DNA of 63,209 nt from an uncultured Clostridia bacterium (lineage in GTDB: Bacteria; Bacillota; Clostridia; Christensenellales; Borkfalkiaceae), in NCBI GenBank assembly GCA_944346655.1, contig CALVMP010000002.1:1-63209 (forward strand), in the 5' to 3' direction. The first letter of the stretch is position 1. Each line of letters starts with the position of its first letter. Below, in pieces: positions 31,648 to 40,799 of this stretch. The translations under genes and the position numbers were made by a program. The notes below the pieces were generated by a model. It worked only from the letters and a program-made list of their open reading frames with translations. It was not told the origin of the DNA and ran no database searches.

Positions 31648-33975
31648 ATGGATTTAATAATAGTCGAATCGCCCTCCAAGGCGAAAACAATTTCTAAATA
31701 TTTAAAGGGCAAGTTCAGGGTCGACGCCTCGGGCGGGCACGTCCGCGATTTGCCGGAGCGCACCCTCGGCGTAAAGATTACCGATAATTTCGAGCCGCGC
31801 TACGAGATTACTCCCAGCAAAAAGGAAGTTATCAAGCGCCTTTCAGAGGAGGCGAAAAAGGCGGGCAAAGTTTACCTTGCAACAGACCCCGACCGCGAGG
31901 GCGAGGCAATATCGTGGCATCTTCAGACCGTTCTCGGCATGGATGAAAACGGTCTCAACCGCGTGGAATTCAACGAAATTTCCCCCAAGGCGGTTGAAAA
32001 CGCCCTCAAGCACCCCAGGAAGATAGATTATAATTTAGTCGACGCCCAGCAGGCGAGGAGGGTTCTCGACCGTCTCGTGGGCTATAAACTTTCTCCCCTT
32101 TTAAACAACCGCATACAGAGCGGCTTATCTGCCGGGCGCGTGCAGTCGGTGGCTCTCCGTCTCATCGTCGACAGAGAGCGCGAAATCGCCGCGTTCGTGC
32201 CCGAGGAATACTATGTGTTCGCGGCTTCACTGCAGGATAAAGAGAGCAAGTACGCCCCCTTCAAAGCCACCTATCAGCTCAAAAAGAGCGGCAAGTCGGT
32301 GAGCAGGGAGCAGGCGGACGAGGTTGAAGCTAAGATAAGGGCGGGGCAGTTCGTCGTAACAAAGGTAAAGAGCGGCGTAACCAAATCGCACGCCCCCGCG
32401 CCCTTCACGACCTCTTCCCTCCAGCAGGACGCTTCGAATAAGTTCGGCATGACCTCGCCCGAGACCATGCTCGTCGCCCAGCACCTGTACGAGGGCATGG
32501 ACGTCGGCGGCGACCACATTGCGCTCATAACTTATATCCGTACCGACTCAACCCGTGTGGCAGTCGAAGCGCAGGAGATGGCGCGCGAGTTCATAAAAAA
32601 CACCTACGGCGAAAGCTATGTGCCCGTTCGCCCCAACATATATGCCACCAAAAAGGGTGCGCAGGACGCGCACGAGGCGATAAGACCCATAAATCTTTCG
32701 GTCACGCCCGCCAGCGTAAAACAGTTTCTCGATAAAAAACACTACAACATATACAAGCTCGTGTACGACCGCTTCGTCGCCTCGCAGATGGCTGAAGCGC
32801 AGTACAACTCCATGCAGATTGAAGCGCAGGCCTCGGGCTACACCTTCAAGGCGAGCGGAAAGTCGCTCCTCTTTGCTGGCTTCACCGCCGCTTACCAGAA
32901 TGTTTCGGACGGAAGCGAAGAGGAGGAGAGCGCAAAGCTTCTGCCACCCTTAAGCGAGGGCGACGAGCTCGACTTGAAAAAGCTCGAAAGGGAGCAGAAA
33001 TTCACCCGTCCCCCCTTGAGGTATACCGACGCTTCGCTCGTAAAGACCATGGACGAAAAGGGTATCGGCAGACCTTCGACGTACGCCTCGATAATCTCCG
33101 TTTTAAACAAGCGCAAGTATGTGGTAAAGGACGGCAAGTATATGGTTCCCACCGAAATTGCCTATAAGATAACCGACATGCTCTGCCACTACTTCAAGGA
33201 CATAATGGACGTCGGCTTTACGGCGAGAATGGAAGCCGACCTCGACAAGATTGAGGAGGGCGGCGTCGACTGGCACAAGATAATCGCCGATTTCTATCCC
33301 GGCTTTGCCGAAAATCTGCGCACCGCCGCCTGCGACGGCGACGAGATGACGGACATAAAGTGCGAAAAATGCGGCTCGCCAATGATAAGGCGCAACGGCA
33401 AATACGGCAAGTATCTCGCCTGCTCCAACTATCCCAAGTGCTCCAACATAGTAAGCGAAAGCGAGGCGGAAATTTCCGAAGTCCGCTGCCCCAAGTGCGG
33501 CGCAAACATGGTGGTAAAGAGCGGGCGCTACGGCAAATTCCTTGCCTGCCCCAACTACCCCGAGTGCTCGACCATTCTGCCGATAGACGCAAAAATTTCA
33601 GATAAAAAATGCCCTTCCTGCGGCGGCACGCTGCTCATCAAAAAGGGCAAGTACGGTGAGTACACGGAGTGCCTCTCCTGCAACGCGAAGCAGCCCCTCA
33701 GCTCCCCCGAAGGCGCCGTGCGCGAGGGCGAAAAGACGGACGGCAAGTGCCCCGAGTGCGGCAAGCCCATGCGCAGAATGCGCTCCAAAAACGGAAAAAT
33801 TTACTACGGCTGCACGGGGTATCCCGCCTGCAAGTTCTTAAGCTGGGACGTTCCCACGGGCGACAAGTGTCCCGTATGCGGCAAATACCTTGTGCGCAGG
33901 GGCGACAAAATAAGGTGCTCGGACAAAAACTGCACATACTCGGCGCCCGCACCCGAAAAAAATGACGACAATTAA
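31648..33975 (+). CDS. topA: DNA topoisomerase I
   Basis: A 775-residue type IA topoisomerase that relaxes negative supercoils. The TOPRIM domain starts IIVESPSKAKTISKYL and has DPDREGEAISWHL. Catalytic Tyr296 lies in TYIRTDSTRV. GIGRPSTYASII is the family core. The C-terminus has five cysteine-rich zinc-ribbon-like modules (from about residue 571), more than the one to four seen in many homologues. The third has Cys pairs CPSC and CLSC with a different spacing. The ATG follows a 44-base gap, and the end overlaps trmFO by 14 bases. Confidence 0.96.
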   Translation: MDLIIVESPSKAKTISKYLKGKFRVDASGGHVRDLPERTLGVKITDNFEPRYEITPSKKEVIKRLSEEAKKAGKVYLATDPDREGEAISWHLQTVLGMDENGLNRVEFNEISPKAVENALKHPRKIDYNLVDAQQARRVLDRLVGYKLSPLLNNRIQSGLSAGRVQSVALRLIVDREREIAAFVPEEYYVFAASLQDKESKYAPFKATYQLKKSGKSVSREQADEVEAKIRAGQFVVTKVKSGVTKSHAPAPFTTSSLQQDASNKFGMTSPETMLVAQHLYEGMDVGGDHIALITYIRTDSTRVAVEAQEMAREFIKNTYGESYVPVRPNIYATKKGAQDAHEAIRPINLSVTPASVKQFLDKKHYNIYKLVYDRFVASQMAEAQYNSMQIEAQASGYTFKASGKSLLFAGFTAAYQNVSDGSEEEESAKLLPPLSEGDELDLKKLEREQKFTRPPLRYTDASLVKTMDEKGIGRPSTYASIISVLNKRKYVVKDGKYMVPTEIAYKITDMLCHYFKDIMDVGFTARMEADLDKIEEGGVDWHKIIADFYPGFAENLRTAACDGDEMTDIKCEKCGSPMIRRNGKYGKYLACSNYPKCSNIVSESEAEISEVRCPKCGANMVVKSGRYGKFLACPNYPECSTILPIDAKISDKKCPSCGGTLLIKKGKYGEYTECLSCNAKQPLSSPEGAVREGEKTDGKCPECGKPMRRMRSKNGKIYYGCTGYPACKFLSWDVPTGDKCPVCGKYLVRRGDKIRCSDKNCTYSAPAPEKNDDN

Positions 33976-35269
33976 GGTTATCGGAGCGGGGCTCGCGGGG
34001 TGCGAGGCGGCTTACGCCCTCGCGCAGCACGGCTATCATGTCCGACTTTACGACATAAAGCCCCAAAGCTTCACCCCAGCCCACTCAAATAAAAACTTCG
34101 GCGAACTCGTATGCTCTAACTCCTTAAAGGGCAACGACCCGTATTCCAACGCCTGCGGACTTTTAAAGCAGGAGATGAGGGAACTCGGCTCCATGATAAT
34201 CGAATGCGCTGACGCAACAGCCGTGCCCGCGGGTGGAGCGCTCGCCGTCGACAGGGATAAGTTTGCGGGTTGTATCACGCAAAAAATAACCTCCCACCCT
34301 AATATCGATGTCGTGTGCGAGGAGGTAAAAAGCTTGCCTTTTGGCGAGTGGTGCATTATCGCCACGGGACCTCTGACCTGCGACGCGCTCGCGGAGGACA
34401 TACAAAAAAAACTGGGAGGCGGGCTGCACTTCTACGACGCCTCGGCGCCCATAGTCTCCCGCCGCTCCATAGACATGAACTTCGCCTTCGTCGGCGACAG
34501 GTACGGCAAGGGGGGCGATGATTACATAAACTGCCCTTTAAGCCGCGAGGAGTACGAAGAGTTTGTCTCCGCTCTGCTCTCTGCCGAGAGGGCGCATCTG
34601 CACGAGTTTGAAAAGGGCGAAATTTTCGAAGGCTGCATGCCCGTCGAGGTGATGGCGGCGAGGGGGGAACAGACCCTCCGCTTCGGACCCTTCAAACCTG
34701 TGGGGCTGAGGGATGGCGAGGGCAATAAATACTACGCCGTTTTACAGCTCCGCAAAGAGAACGCCGAAGGCGAGGCGTACAACTTAGTCGGCTGCCAGAC
34801 AAATTTAAAGTTCGGCGAGCAGAAGAGGGTTTTTTCGATAATCCCGGCCCTCAAAAATGCCGAATTTCTGCGCTACGGCGTAATGCACCGCAACACCTAC
34901 ATAAACTCCCCCGAAAATTTAAACGCCGACTTCTCGTTAAAGAGCGACGGCAAACTCTTCTTCGCGGGTCAGATAACCGGCGTGGAGGGGTATGTGGAGA
35001 GCGCGGCGAGCGGGCTGTTATGTGCGATACACATGGACAGAAAGCTTAAAAATCTTCCCCCCATGGTTCCCGAAAATTTATGTGTGCTCGGCGCTTTGTC
35101 GGCACATATATCGGCACCAAACCAAAATTTCACCCCCATGAACGCCAACTTCGGCATACTCCGCGCGGGAAACGAAAAAATCCGCGACAAAAAGGAGAGA
35201 TATGCCGCCCTCGCAAGGCGTTCGCTCGAATATATTGCGGGGTATAAATCAATAATTGAAAAGGAATAA
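33962..35269 (+). CDS. trmFO: tRNA (uracil54-C5)-methyltransferase TrmFO
   Basis: A 435-residue folate- and FAD-dependent enzyme that forms m5U54 (ribothymidine) in the T-loop of tRNAs. VIGAGLAGCEAAYALAQHG is the FAD site, with KNFGELVCSNSLKGNDP and NACGLLKQEMRELGS following. AGQITGVEGYVESAASGLL is the conserved C-terminal FAD segment. Family length is normal. Its start lies inside the end of topA, and hslU follows after 3 bases, the Bacillota order with xerC/codV and hslV missing. Confidence 0.96.
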   Translation: MTTIKVIGAGLAGCEAAYALAQHGYHVRLYDIKPQSFTPAHSNKNFGELVCSNSLKGNDPYSNACGLLKQEMRELGSMIIECADATAVPAGGALAVDRDKFAGCITQKITSHPNIDVVCEEVKSLPFGEWCIIATGPLTCDALAEDIQKKLGGGLHFYDASAPIVSRRSIDMNFAFVGDRYGKGGDDYINCPLSREEYEEFVSALLSAERAHLHEFEKGEIFEGCMPVEVMAARGEQTLRFGPFKPVGLRDGEGNKYYAVLQLRKENAEGEAYNLVGCQTNLKFGEQKRVFSIIPALKNAEFLRYGVMHRNTYINSPENLNADFSLKSDGKLFFAGQITGVEGYVESAASGLLCAIHMDRKLKNLPPMVPENLCVLGALSAHISAPNQNFTPMNANFGILRAGNEKIRDKKERYAALARRSLEYIAGYKSIIEKE

Positions 35270-35272
35270 AAA

Positions 35273-36613
35273 ATGGATTTGACACCCAAACAGACAGTTC
35301 ACGAACTCAATAAATACATTATAGGTCAGGACGAGGCGAAAAAGGCTGTGGCTATAGCCCTGCGCAACCGCTACCGCAGAGCCCAGCTCTCCCCCGAACT
35401 TCGCGAGGAGGTCACGCCCAAGAACATTATAATGAAGGGTCCCACGGGCGTGGGCAAAACCGAGATTGCCAGAAGGCTTGCAAAGCTCGTCAAAGCTCCC
35501 TTTTTAAAGGTTGAGGCGACAAAGTACACCGAAGTGGGCTACGTCGGGCGTGACGTCGAGAGCATGATCCGCGACCTCGCCGAATGCGCCATGAGGCTCG
35601 TCAAAGAGGAAAAGACGCAGGAGGTCTCCTACCGCGCCACAGCCATTGCCGAGCGCAGGATCGCCAAAGTTCTCGCCGAAATGAAGAAGGAGGAGAGGGG
35701 CGAATTCTCAAAAGAGGTGTTTGAAAACAACCTCGTCGACGACATTCATGCCGGCAAGTACGATTCGACCATGATAGAGATTGAAGTTGCCGACAATCCC
35801 AAGCCTTTGGAGCTCTCCCCCGGGCAGGGCGCAGCCATAGATTTGGGGTCGGTTTTCGGCTCCCTCGGCATGAACAGAAGAAAGAAGAGGCGCATAACCG
35901 TAAGGGAGGCTAAAAACCTGCTCATTGCAGAGGAGGCGGACAAGCTCATCGACAACGACTCTGTTCAGACCGAAGCTCTGCGCCGCGCCGAAAACGACGG
36001 AATAATCTTCATAGACGAGATAGATAAAATTGCGGGCGGTTCGCACGGCGGCGGTCCCGACGTCTCCCGCGAGGGCGTTCAGCGCGACATATTGCCCATC
36101 GTAGAGGGCTGCACCGTAATGACAAAGTACGGTCCCGTAAAGACAGACTACATTCTCTTCATCGCCGCGGGCGCCTTCCACGTTTCCAAGGTGGAGGATT
36201 TAATTCCCGAATTTTTGGGGCGCTTCCCCGTCCTCGTCGAGCTCAACAGCTTAAAAAAGGAGGACTTCGTCAATATCTTAACACAGACGCACAACGCCAT
36301 AACCATGCAGTACGCAGCCCTTTTAGGGGTGGACAACATAGACCTGCAGTTTACGCCCGACGGAATAGAGCGCATAGCCGAAGTCGCAGAAGAGCTCAAC
36401 AACACCTCCGAGGATATCGGCGCCCGCCGCCTCCACACCGTTATGGAGTACCTTTTGGAGGATATCTCCTTCGAGGCGGGCGGCAACGACTATCCGCTCG
36501 TCACCGTAAAAATCGATAAAAAGTACGTCAACGACCACATCTCCCGCCTCATGCAGGTGTGCGGCAACCGCAAGCACTTAAAGGTTACGGGCTTCTCTTC
36601 CGCGGAGGAGTAA
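35273..36613 (+). CDS. hslU: HslU (ClpY) AAA+ ATPase, without HslV
   Basis: A 446-residue AAA+ unfoldase. The P-loop GPTGVGKT is at residues 56-63, the pore loop KYTEVGYVGRD near 84, and the Walker B FIDEIDKI near 246. The I-domain (about residues 110-230) and the sensor IGARRLHTVMEYLLED are all present. Two things are odd. First, hslV, the protease partner, is not adjacent although it normally precedes hslU. Second, the C-terminal DLSRFIL-type tail that enters and activates HslV is absent. The protein instead ends NRKHLKVTGFSSAEE, about nine residues longer after the conserved YV. It may work alone or with another peptidase. Confidence 0.95.
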   Translation: MDLTPKQTVHELNKYIIGQDEAKKAVAIALRNRYRRAQLSPELREEVTPKNIIMKGPTGVGKTEIARRLAKLVKAPFLKVEATKYTEVGYVGRDVESMIRDLAECAMRLVKEEKTQEVSYRATAIAERRIAKVLAEMKKEERGEFSKEVFENNLVDDIHAGKYDSTMIEIEVADNPKPLELSPGQGAAIDLGSVFGSLGMNRRKKRRITVREAKNLLIAEEADKLIDNDSVQTEALRRAENDGIIFIDEIDKIAGGSHGGGPDVSREGVQRDILPIVEGCTVMTKYGPVKTDYILFIAAGAFHVSKVEDLIPEFLGRFPVLVELNSLKKEDFVNILTQTHNAITMQYAALLGVDNIDLQFTPDGIERIAEVAEELNNTSEDIGARRLHTVMEYLLEDISFEAGGNDYPLVTVKIDKKYVNDHISRLMQVCGNRKHLKVTGFSSAEE

Positions 36614-36649
36614 TTCAAGGTTACAAATAAAGCTTAAAAGGAACAGGTT

Positions 36650-37900
36650 ATGATTTCAGTACCCAAGGGAACAAAGGACGTTTTGCCGTCGCAATCATAT
36701 AAGTGGCAGTATATTGAAAACTGCGCAAGGGAGGTTGCACGCGTGTTCAACATACGCGAAGTGCGCACTCCCGTGTTCGAACACACAGAACTTTTCGCCC
36801 GCGGCGTGGGCGACACGACCGACATTGTCAACAAGGAGATGTATACCTTCCTCGACAAGGGCGACCGCTCGATAACTTTAAAGCCCGAGGGCACGGCGGG
36901 CGTAGCGAGAATGTTCATAGAAAACGGACTCGCCTCCAGCCCTCTGCCCATGAAGTCCTTCTATATCACCCCCTGCTACCGCTACGAAAGACCGCAGGCG
37001 GGCAGGCTGAGGGAATTTCACCAGTTCGGTGTGGAAATGTACGGTTCGGCTGAGCCTGCGGCTGACGCGGAGTGCATCTTCGCCGCTTCGTCCTTTCTTG
37101 AAAAAATCGGCATTAAGAACGTCCGGCTCGAGCTCAATTCTATAGGCTGCAAAAGCTGCCGCGCCGACTATAACAAGGCGCTCAAGGCATACTTCGAGCC
37201 TCACCTCAATGAAATGTGTTCGACCTGCAAAGAGCGGTTTGAAAAGAACCCCCTGCGCATGCTCGACTGCAAGGAGGAGGGGTGCAAAAAGATAGCGGCG
37301 GGCGCTCCCAGAATTTTAGACTACCTATGCCCCGACTGCTACGCACACTTCGACGAGGTAAAAAATCTGCTCGCCGCACAGGGTCTGGACTTTACCGTCA
37401 ACCCCGGCATAGTAAGGGGGCTGGACTACTACACCCGCACCGTGTTCGAGTTTGTTTCCACCTCAATAGGCGCGCAGGGCACAGTTTGCGCGGGCGGCAG
37501 GTACGATTCTTTGATCTCCGAACTCGGCGGACCTTCCACCCCTGCAGTCGGTTTTGCCGCGGGGCTCGAAAGGCTCATTCTCCTCATGGAAAACACCGGG
37601 GTAGAATTTCCCGCGCCGCCCGTGCCCGACATATATCTTGCAGGCATGGACGCGGTCACCCGCGCCAAGGCTTTCGAACTCGCCGCATCCCTCCGCCGCG
37701 AGGGTATTGCCGCCGAGTGCGACTTAATGAACCGCTCCTTAAAGGCTCAGCTCAAGTATACCGATAAATCGGGCGCCACATATGTGGCGGTCATCGGCGG
37801 CAACGAGCTTGCCGAGGGTGCTTTAAACGTCAAAAAAATGTCCGACGGCTCAACCCGAAAGGTTGACTTCGGCGAACTTATAAATTATATTAAAGGATAA
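36650..37900 (+). CDS. hisS: histidyl-tRNA synthetase
   Basis: A 416-residue class II aminoacyl-tRNA synthetase that charges tRNA-His. VPKGTKDVLPSQSYKW is the family start, and RYERPQAGRLREFHQFGVEMYG is motif 2. The histidine-specific VRGLDYYTRTVFEFV follows. Motif 3 is AAGLERLILLME, and a C-terminal anticodon-binding domain completes the enzyme. Cysteines at CKSCRADY, CSTCKERF, CKEEGCKK and CPDCYAHF form an insertion that is common in Bacillota enzymes. AAAGGAACAGGTT precedes the ATG. Confidence 0.96.
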   Translation: MISVPKGTKDVLPSQSYKWQYIENCAREVARVFNIREVRTPVFEHTELFARGVGDTTDIVNKEMYTFLDKGDRSITLKPEGTAGVARMFIENGLASSPLPMKSFYITPCYRYERPQAGRLREFHQFGVEMYGSAEPAADAECIFAASSFLEKIGIKNVRLELNSIGCKSCRADYNKALKAYFEPHLNEMCSTCKERFEKNPLRMLDCKEEGCKKIAAGAPRILDYLCPDCYAHFDEVKNLLAAQGLDFTVNPGIVRGLDYYTRTVFEFVSTSIGAQGTVCAGGRYDSLISELGGPSTPAVGFAAGLERLILLMENTGVEFPAPPVPDIYLAGMDAVTRAKAFELAASLRREGIAAECDLMNRSLKAQLKYTDKSGATYVAVIGGNELAEGALNVKKMSDGSTRKVDFGELINYIKG

Positions 37901-37914
37901 AGGAGGAATAAAAA

Positions 37915-38229
37915 ATGGCTCAGCAGGTCAGTTCGGCTCAGTTCAACGAGCTGTTGAAGGGTGACAAGCCCGTGGTGTGCGACTTCTTCGCCACATGGTG
38001 CGGTCCCTGCAAAATGCTCGCCCCCGTATTTACGAAGCTTGCCGAAAAGCACGCGGCGGAGGCGGTGTTCGTAAAGGTGGACGTCGACGAGTGCATGGAC
38101 ATAGCCTCGCGCTACGGCATAATGTCCATTCCCTATATCGCAATCTTTAAAGACGGCGAAATGTCGGCAAAATCCGTAGGCTTCATGCCCGAAGGCGAAT
38201 TCGAACAATTTTTATCAGACAACTTATAA
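37915..38229 (+). CDS. trxA: thioredoxin
   Basis: A 104-residue thioredoxin with the active site WCGPCK near residue 30 and the cis-proline in SIPYIAIFKDGE. It reduces protein disulfides in the cytoplasm using electrons from thioredoxin reductase, whose gene is not here. AAAGGAGGAATAAAAA is an excellent ribosome binding site. The gene is 14 bases after hisS and precedes a strong terminator, so it closes the long operon. Confidence 0.95.
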   Translation: MAQQVSSAQFNELLKGDKPVVCDFFATWCGPCKMLAPVFTKLAEKHAAEAVFVKVDVDECMDIASRYGIMSIPYIAIFKDGEMSAKSVGFMPEGEFEQFLSDNL

Positions 38230-38231
38230 TC

Positions 38232-38269
38232 TTTCCGCCCCGCTTATTTAATAAGCGGGGCGGAAAAAT
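38232..38269 (+). terminator. terminator after trxA
   Basis: A long stem from TTTCCGCCCCGCTTAT to its complement with a 3-base loop ends in AAAAATTTT. It is strong and nearly symmetrical. Confidence 0.88.
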
Positions 38270-38293
38270 TTTATAAGTTTTATATTCAAATTA

Positions 38294-38322
38294 TTGTATA
38301 TTTTTATTTTATATGGTATAAT
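38294..38322 (+). promoter_or_regulatory. promoter of glyA
   Basis: TTGTAT and TATAAT are separated by 17 AT-rich bases. The ATG follows about 30 bases later with CGGGAGAAAGAG. Confidence 0.82.
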
Positions 38323-38353
38323 ATCTGCATAATTATAAATCGGGAGAAAGAGA

Positions 38354-39604
38354 ATGATAGATATTTCACTCATAGAACAGACCGACCCAGAGGTCGCCGA
38401 AGCGTTAAAGCTCGAGCTTGGGCGCCAGCAGGGCAACATAGAACTAATCGCCAGCGAAAACTTTGTATCCCCCGCAGTCATGGCTGCCGCCGGCAGCCAC
38501 CTTACAAATAAGTATGCCGAAGGCTACCCCGCCCACCGCTACTACGGCGGCTGCCAGTTTGTCGACATTGCCGAAAACCTCGCCCGCGACCGCCTTAAGG
38601 AACTCTTCGGCTGCGAGTACTGCAACGTTCAGCCCCACTCGGGCGCCAGCGCAAACCTCGCCGTGTTCTTCGCCATGCTTCAGCCCGGCGATACGGTAAT
38701 GGGCATGAACCTCGCCCACGGCGGTCACCTTTCGCACGGCTCGCCGGTAAATATTTCGGGCAAGTACTTCCACATCGTGCCCTACGGCGTGACCAAAGAG
38801 ACCCAGACCATCGACTACGACGAGATGGAAAAAATAGCCCTCGAGTGCAAGCCCAAAATGATTGTTTCGGGCGCTTCGGCTTATCCGAGGGTCATAGACT
38901 TCAAGCGCATAAGGGAAATCTGCGACAAGGTCGGCGCATACATGATGGTAGATATCGCCCACATTGCAGGTCTCGTCGCGGCGGGGCTTCATCCCTCGCC
39001 CGTGCCCTATGCCGACTTTGTAACCACCACCACGCACAAGACCCTCCGCGGACCCCGCGGCGGCGTCATCATGTGCAAAGAGGAGTACGGCAAGGCTATC
39101 GACAAGGCGGTGTTCCCCGGCATTCAGGGCGGTCCCTTAATGCACATAATTGCCGCAAAGGCAGTGGCTTTCAAGGAAGCCCTCACCCCCGAATTCAAGG
39201 AGTACCAGGCACAGATAGTTTCAAACGCAAAGGCTATGGCGGACGAGTTTTCAAAGCTCGGCGTCAACATGGTCTCGGGCGGCACCGACAACCACCTCAT
39301 ACTTCTCGATTTAACCTCAAAGGGCATGACGGGCAAGGAGCTCGAAAAGATGCTCGACGAGGTCCACATAACCGTCAACAAAAACGCCATTCCCTTCGAT
39401 ACGCAAAAGCCGTTCGTCACCTCGGGCATACGCATAGGCACGCCCGCCATGACCACGCGCGGCATGAAGGAGGAGGATGCAAGAACCATCGCCCGCCTCA
39501 TCACAAAGATAATCGAGGAAAAGGAGGCGGCGTTCAACTATGTCACCGCAGAGGTCGCCAAGCTCTGCGCCGCTCACCCTCTCTATTCTGACTGCGTAAG
39601 GTAA
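38354..39604 (+). CDS. glyA: serine hydroxymethyltransferase
   Basis: A 416-residue PLP enzyme that converts serine and tetrahydrofolate to glycine and methylene-tetrahydrofolate. [13 protein letters not shown] near the start and [16 protein letters not shown] are family signatures. The PLP lysine is K229 in [14 protein letters not shown]. Substrate-binding [12 protein letters not shown] lies near the C-terminus. Length is typical. It stands alone between its promoter and a perfect palindromic terminator. It complements the serCA operon at 55306-57538 in one-carbon metabolism. Confidence 0.97.
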   Translation: MIDISLIEQTDPEVAEALKLELGRQQGNIELIASENFVSPAVMAAAGSHLTNKYAEGYPAHRYYGGCQFVDIAENLARDRLKELFGCEYCNVQPHSGASANLAVFFAMLQPGDTVMGMNLAHGGHLSHGSPVNISGKYFHIVPYGVTKETQTIDYDEMEKIALECKPKMIVSGASAYPRVIDFKRIREICDKVGAYMMVDIAHIAGLVAAGLHPSPVPYADFVTTTTHKTLRGPRGGVIMCKEEYGKAIDKAVFPGIQGGPLMHIIAAKAVAFKEALTPEFKEYQAQIVSNAKAMADEFSKLGVNMVSGGTDNHLILLDLTSKGMTGKELEKMLDEVHITVNKNAIPFDTQKPFVTSGIRIGTPAMTTRGMKEEDARTIARLITKIIEEKEAAFNYVTAEVAKLCAAHPLYSDCVR

Positions 39605-39692
39605 TTGCCACGCATATATCCTGCGTGCAACCATGCGGCAATTGCCCCGCATATATGATTGAAATAAAGCAATTGCCCCAATATATCATTAA
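39603..39692. repeat. three imperfect copies of an AATTGCC..ATATAT unit
   Basis: AATTGCC followed by C-rich bases and ATATAT occurs near 39603, 39640 and 39671. The last two continue into ATT. The copies are spaced about 31-37 bases, directly after glyA. No gene is present. Confidence 0.6.
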
Positions 39693-39711
39693 ACCAAATT
39701 CCAAAATATTT

Positions 39712-39744
39712 AAAACGACGCGTCGGTACCGACGCGTCGTTTTT
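39712..39744. terminator. bidirectional terminator between glyA and rubrerythrin
   Basis: A perfect 26-base palindrome (half ACGACGCGTCGGT) is flanked by AAA and TTTTT. It is suited to stop both converging genes. Confidence 0.9.
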
Positions 39745-39806
39745 ATGTCTTTTGCGTTTGAGCCGAATATATTATATTGCGGCAATTTTCCTTATCCGCA
39801 GTATAA

Positions 39807-40355
39807 TCAGTAGTTTTCTTTTCTCACTTCGAAGTAAGCCTGGGGGTGTGCGCATACGGGGCATACGGCGGGGGCGGAGGTGCCAACGACTATGTGCCCG
39901 CAGTTTCTGCATTCCCAAACCTGAACGCCCGACTTTTCGAATACGCTCTTTGTCTCCACGTTCTTTAAAAGTGCGCGGTATCTCTCCTCGTGGCTCTTCT
40001 CAATGGCGGCAACGCCTCTGAACTGTGCGGCAAGCGCGGTAAATCCTTCCTCTTCTGCCTCTTTTGCCATTCTGTCGTACATGTCCGTCCATTCAAAGTT
40101 TTCGCCTTCGGCAGCCGCAAGCAGGTTCTCCTCAACCGTGCCTATGCCGCCGAGATGCTTGAACCACAGCTTTGCATGCTCCTTTTCGTTTTCCGCGGTC
40201 TTTAAAAAGAGCTCGGCAATCTGCTCGTAGCCAGCCTTTTTTGCTACGGACGCAAAGTATGTGTATTTGTTTCTCGCCTGGCTTTCGCCCGCAAATGCCT
40301 CCCAAAGATTCTTTTCGGTCTTTGTTCCTGCATAAATGTTCTTCTTTTCAGCCAT
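39807..40355 (-). CDS. rbr: rubrerythrin
   Basis: A 182-residue non-haem iron protein that reduces hydrogen peroxide in anaerobes. The four-helix ferritin-like domain carries the di-iron Glu/His ligands ([28 protein letters not shown]). The C-terminal rubredoxin domain holds CRNCGH and CPVCAH, binding one Fe(Cys)4. AAGGAGACAAAAG precedes the ATG. A consensus promoter and a PerR-box-like palindrome precede the gene, so peroxide induction is likely. Confidence 0.95.
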   Translation of the reverse strand: MAEKKNIYAGTKTEKNLWEAFAGESQARNKYTYFASVAKKAGYEQIAELFLKTAENEKEHAKLWFKHLGGIGTVEENLLAAAEGENFEWTDMYDRMAKEAEEEGFTALAAQFRGVAAIEKSHEERYRALLKNVETKSVFEKSGVQVWECRNCGHIVVGTSAPAVCPVCAHPQAYFEVRKENY

Positions 40356-40371
40356 CTTTTGTCTCCTTTAT

Positions 40372-40386
40372 TAAGATTAAATCTTA
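40372..40386. promoter_or_regulatory. PerR-box-like 7-1-7 palindrome upstream of rubrerythrin
   Basis: TAAGATT-A-AATCTTA is a perfect 15-base inverted repeat with a single central base, the same 7-1-7 layout as Fur/PerR boxes. It lies between the rbr -10 box and its ATG, where a bound repressor would block transcription. Confidence 0.65.
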
Positions 40387-40400
40387 TCTTTAGTACTTAT

Positions 40401-40429
40401 ATCATACCACCAAAACGGGGCGCTGTCAA
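40401..40429 (-). promoter_or_regulatory. promoter of rubrerythrin
   Basis: TTGACA and TATGAT are separated by 17 bases on the minus strand. Confidence 0.85.
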
Positions 40430-40468
40430 GTGGTATAAAAAAAATTTACAAAAATTTTAACGCGGCTC

Positions 40469-40498
40469 TTGACAAAAGCATATACTGTATGGTAAAAT
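40469..40498 (+). promoter_or_regulatory. promoter of the trp operon
   Basis: TTGACA and TAAAAT are separated by 18 bases, upstream of the T-box leader. Confidence 0.8.
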
Positions 40499-40505
40499 GT
40501 ATTTA

Positions 40506-40775
40506 ATTTATCACTTTACCTTAATAAAGTAAACCGATGATGCAGAAAAAAGGCGGATAAAAGTTCCTTAAAGCGAGCGCGCGGCGGTGAAAGGTGCGCA
40601 GGGGCTTCCGAGCAATATGGACTGCGGAGGGCGGCTTTAAAATTGCCGACGTTTTCCCGCGTTAAGGGAGGGGGAATATTTTTTGTTCCTTAGAGTTATA
40701 AATCAAGGTGGCACCGCGTTAATATTCAACGCCCTTGTTGCAACGTGTTTTTGCGTTGCGGCAGGGGCTTTTTTC
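40506..40775 (+). promoter_or_regulatory. T-box riboswitch of the tryptophan operon
   Basis: The T-box sequence AAGGTGGCACCGCG (40705-40718) is nearly perfect. It is followed by a terminator whose arms GCCCTTGTTGCAACG and CGTTGCGGCAGGGGC (40731-40768) end in TTTTTT. A TGG codon (40618-40620) in AATATGGACTGC is the candidate specifier for tRNA-Trp. Uncharged tRNA-Trp should stabilise the antiterminator and switch on trpEGDCFBA. Stem I is recognisable only roughly by eye. Confidence 0.9.
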
Positions 40776-40799
40776 TATCAAAAAAAGGGGGCAATTACC

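Noticed and set aside
40683..40799. Upstream TTG start for trpE
   Set aside because: It would translate the T-box and terminator. The real ATG follows an AGGGGG ribosome binding site.
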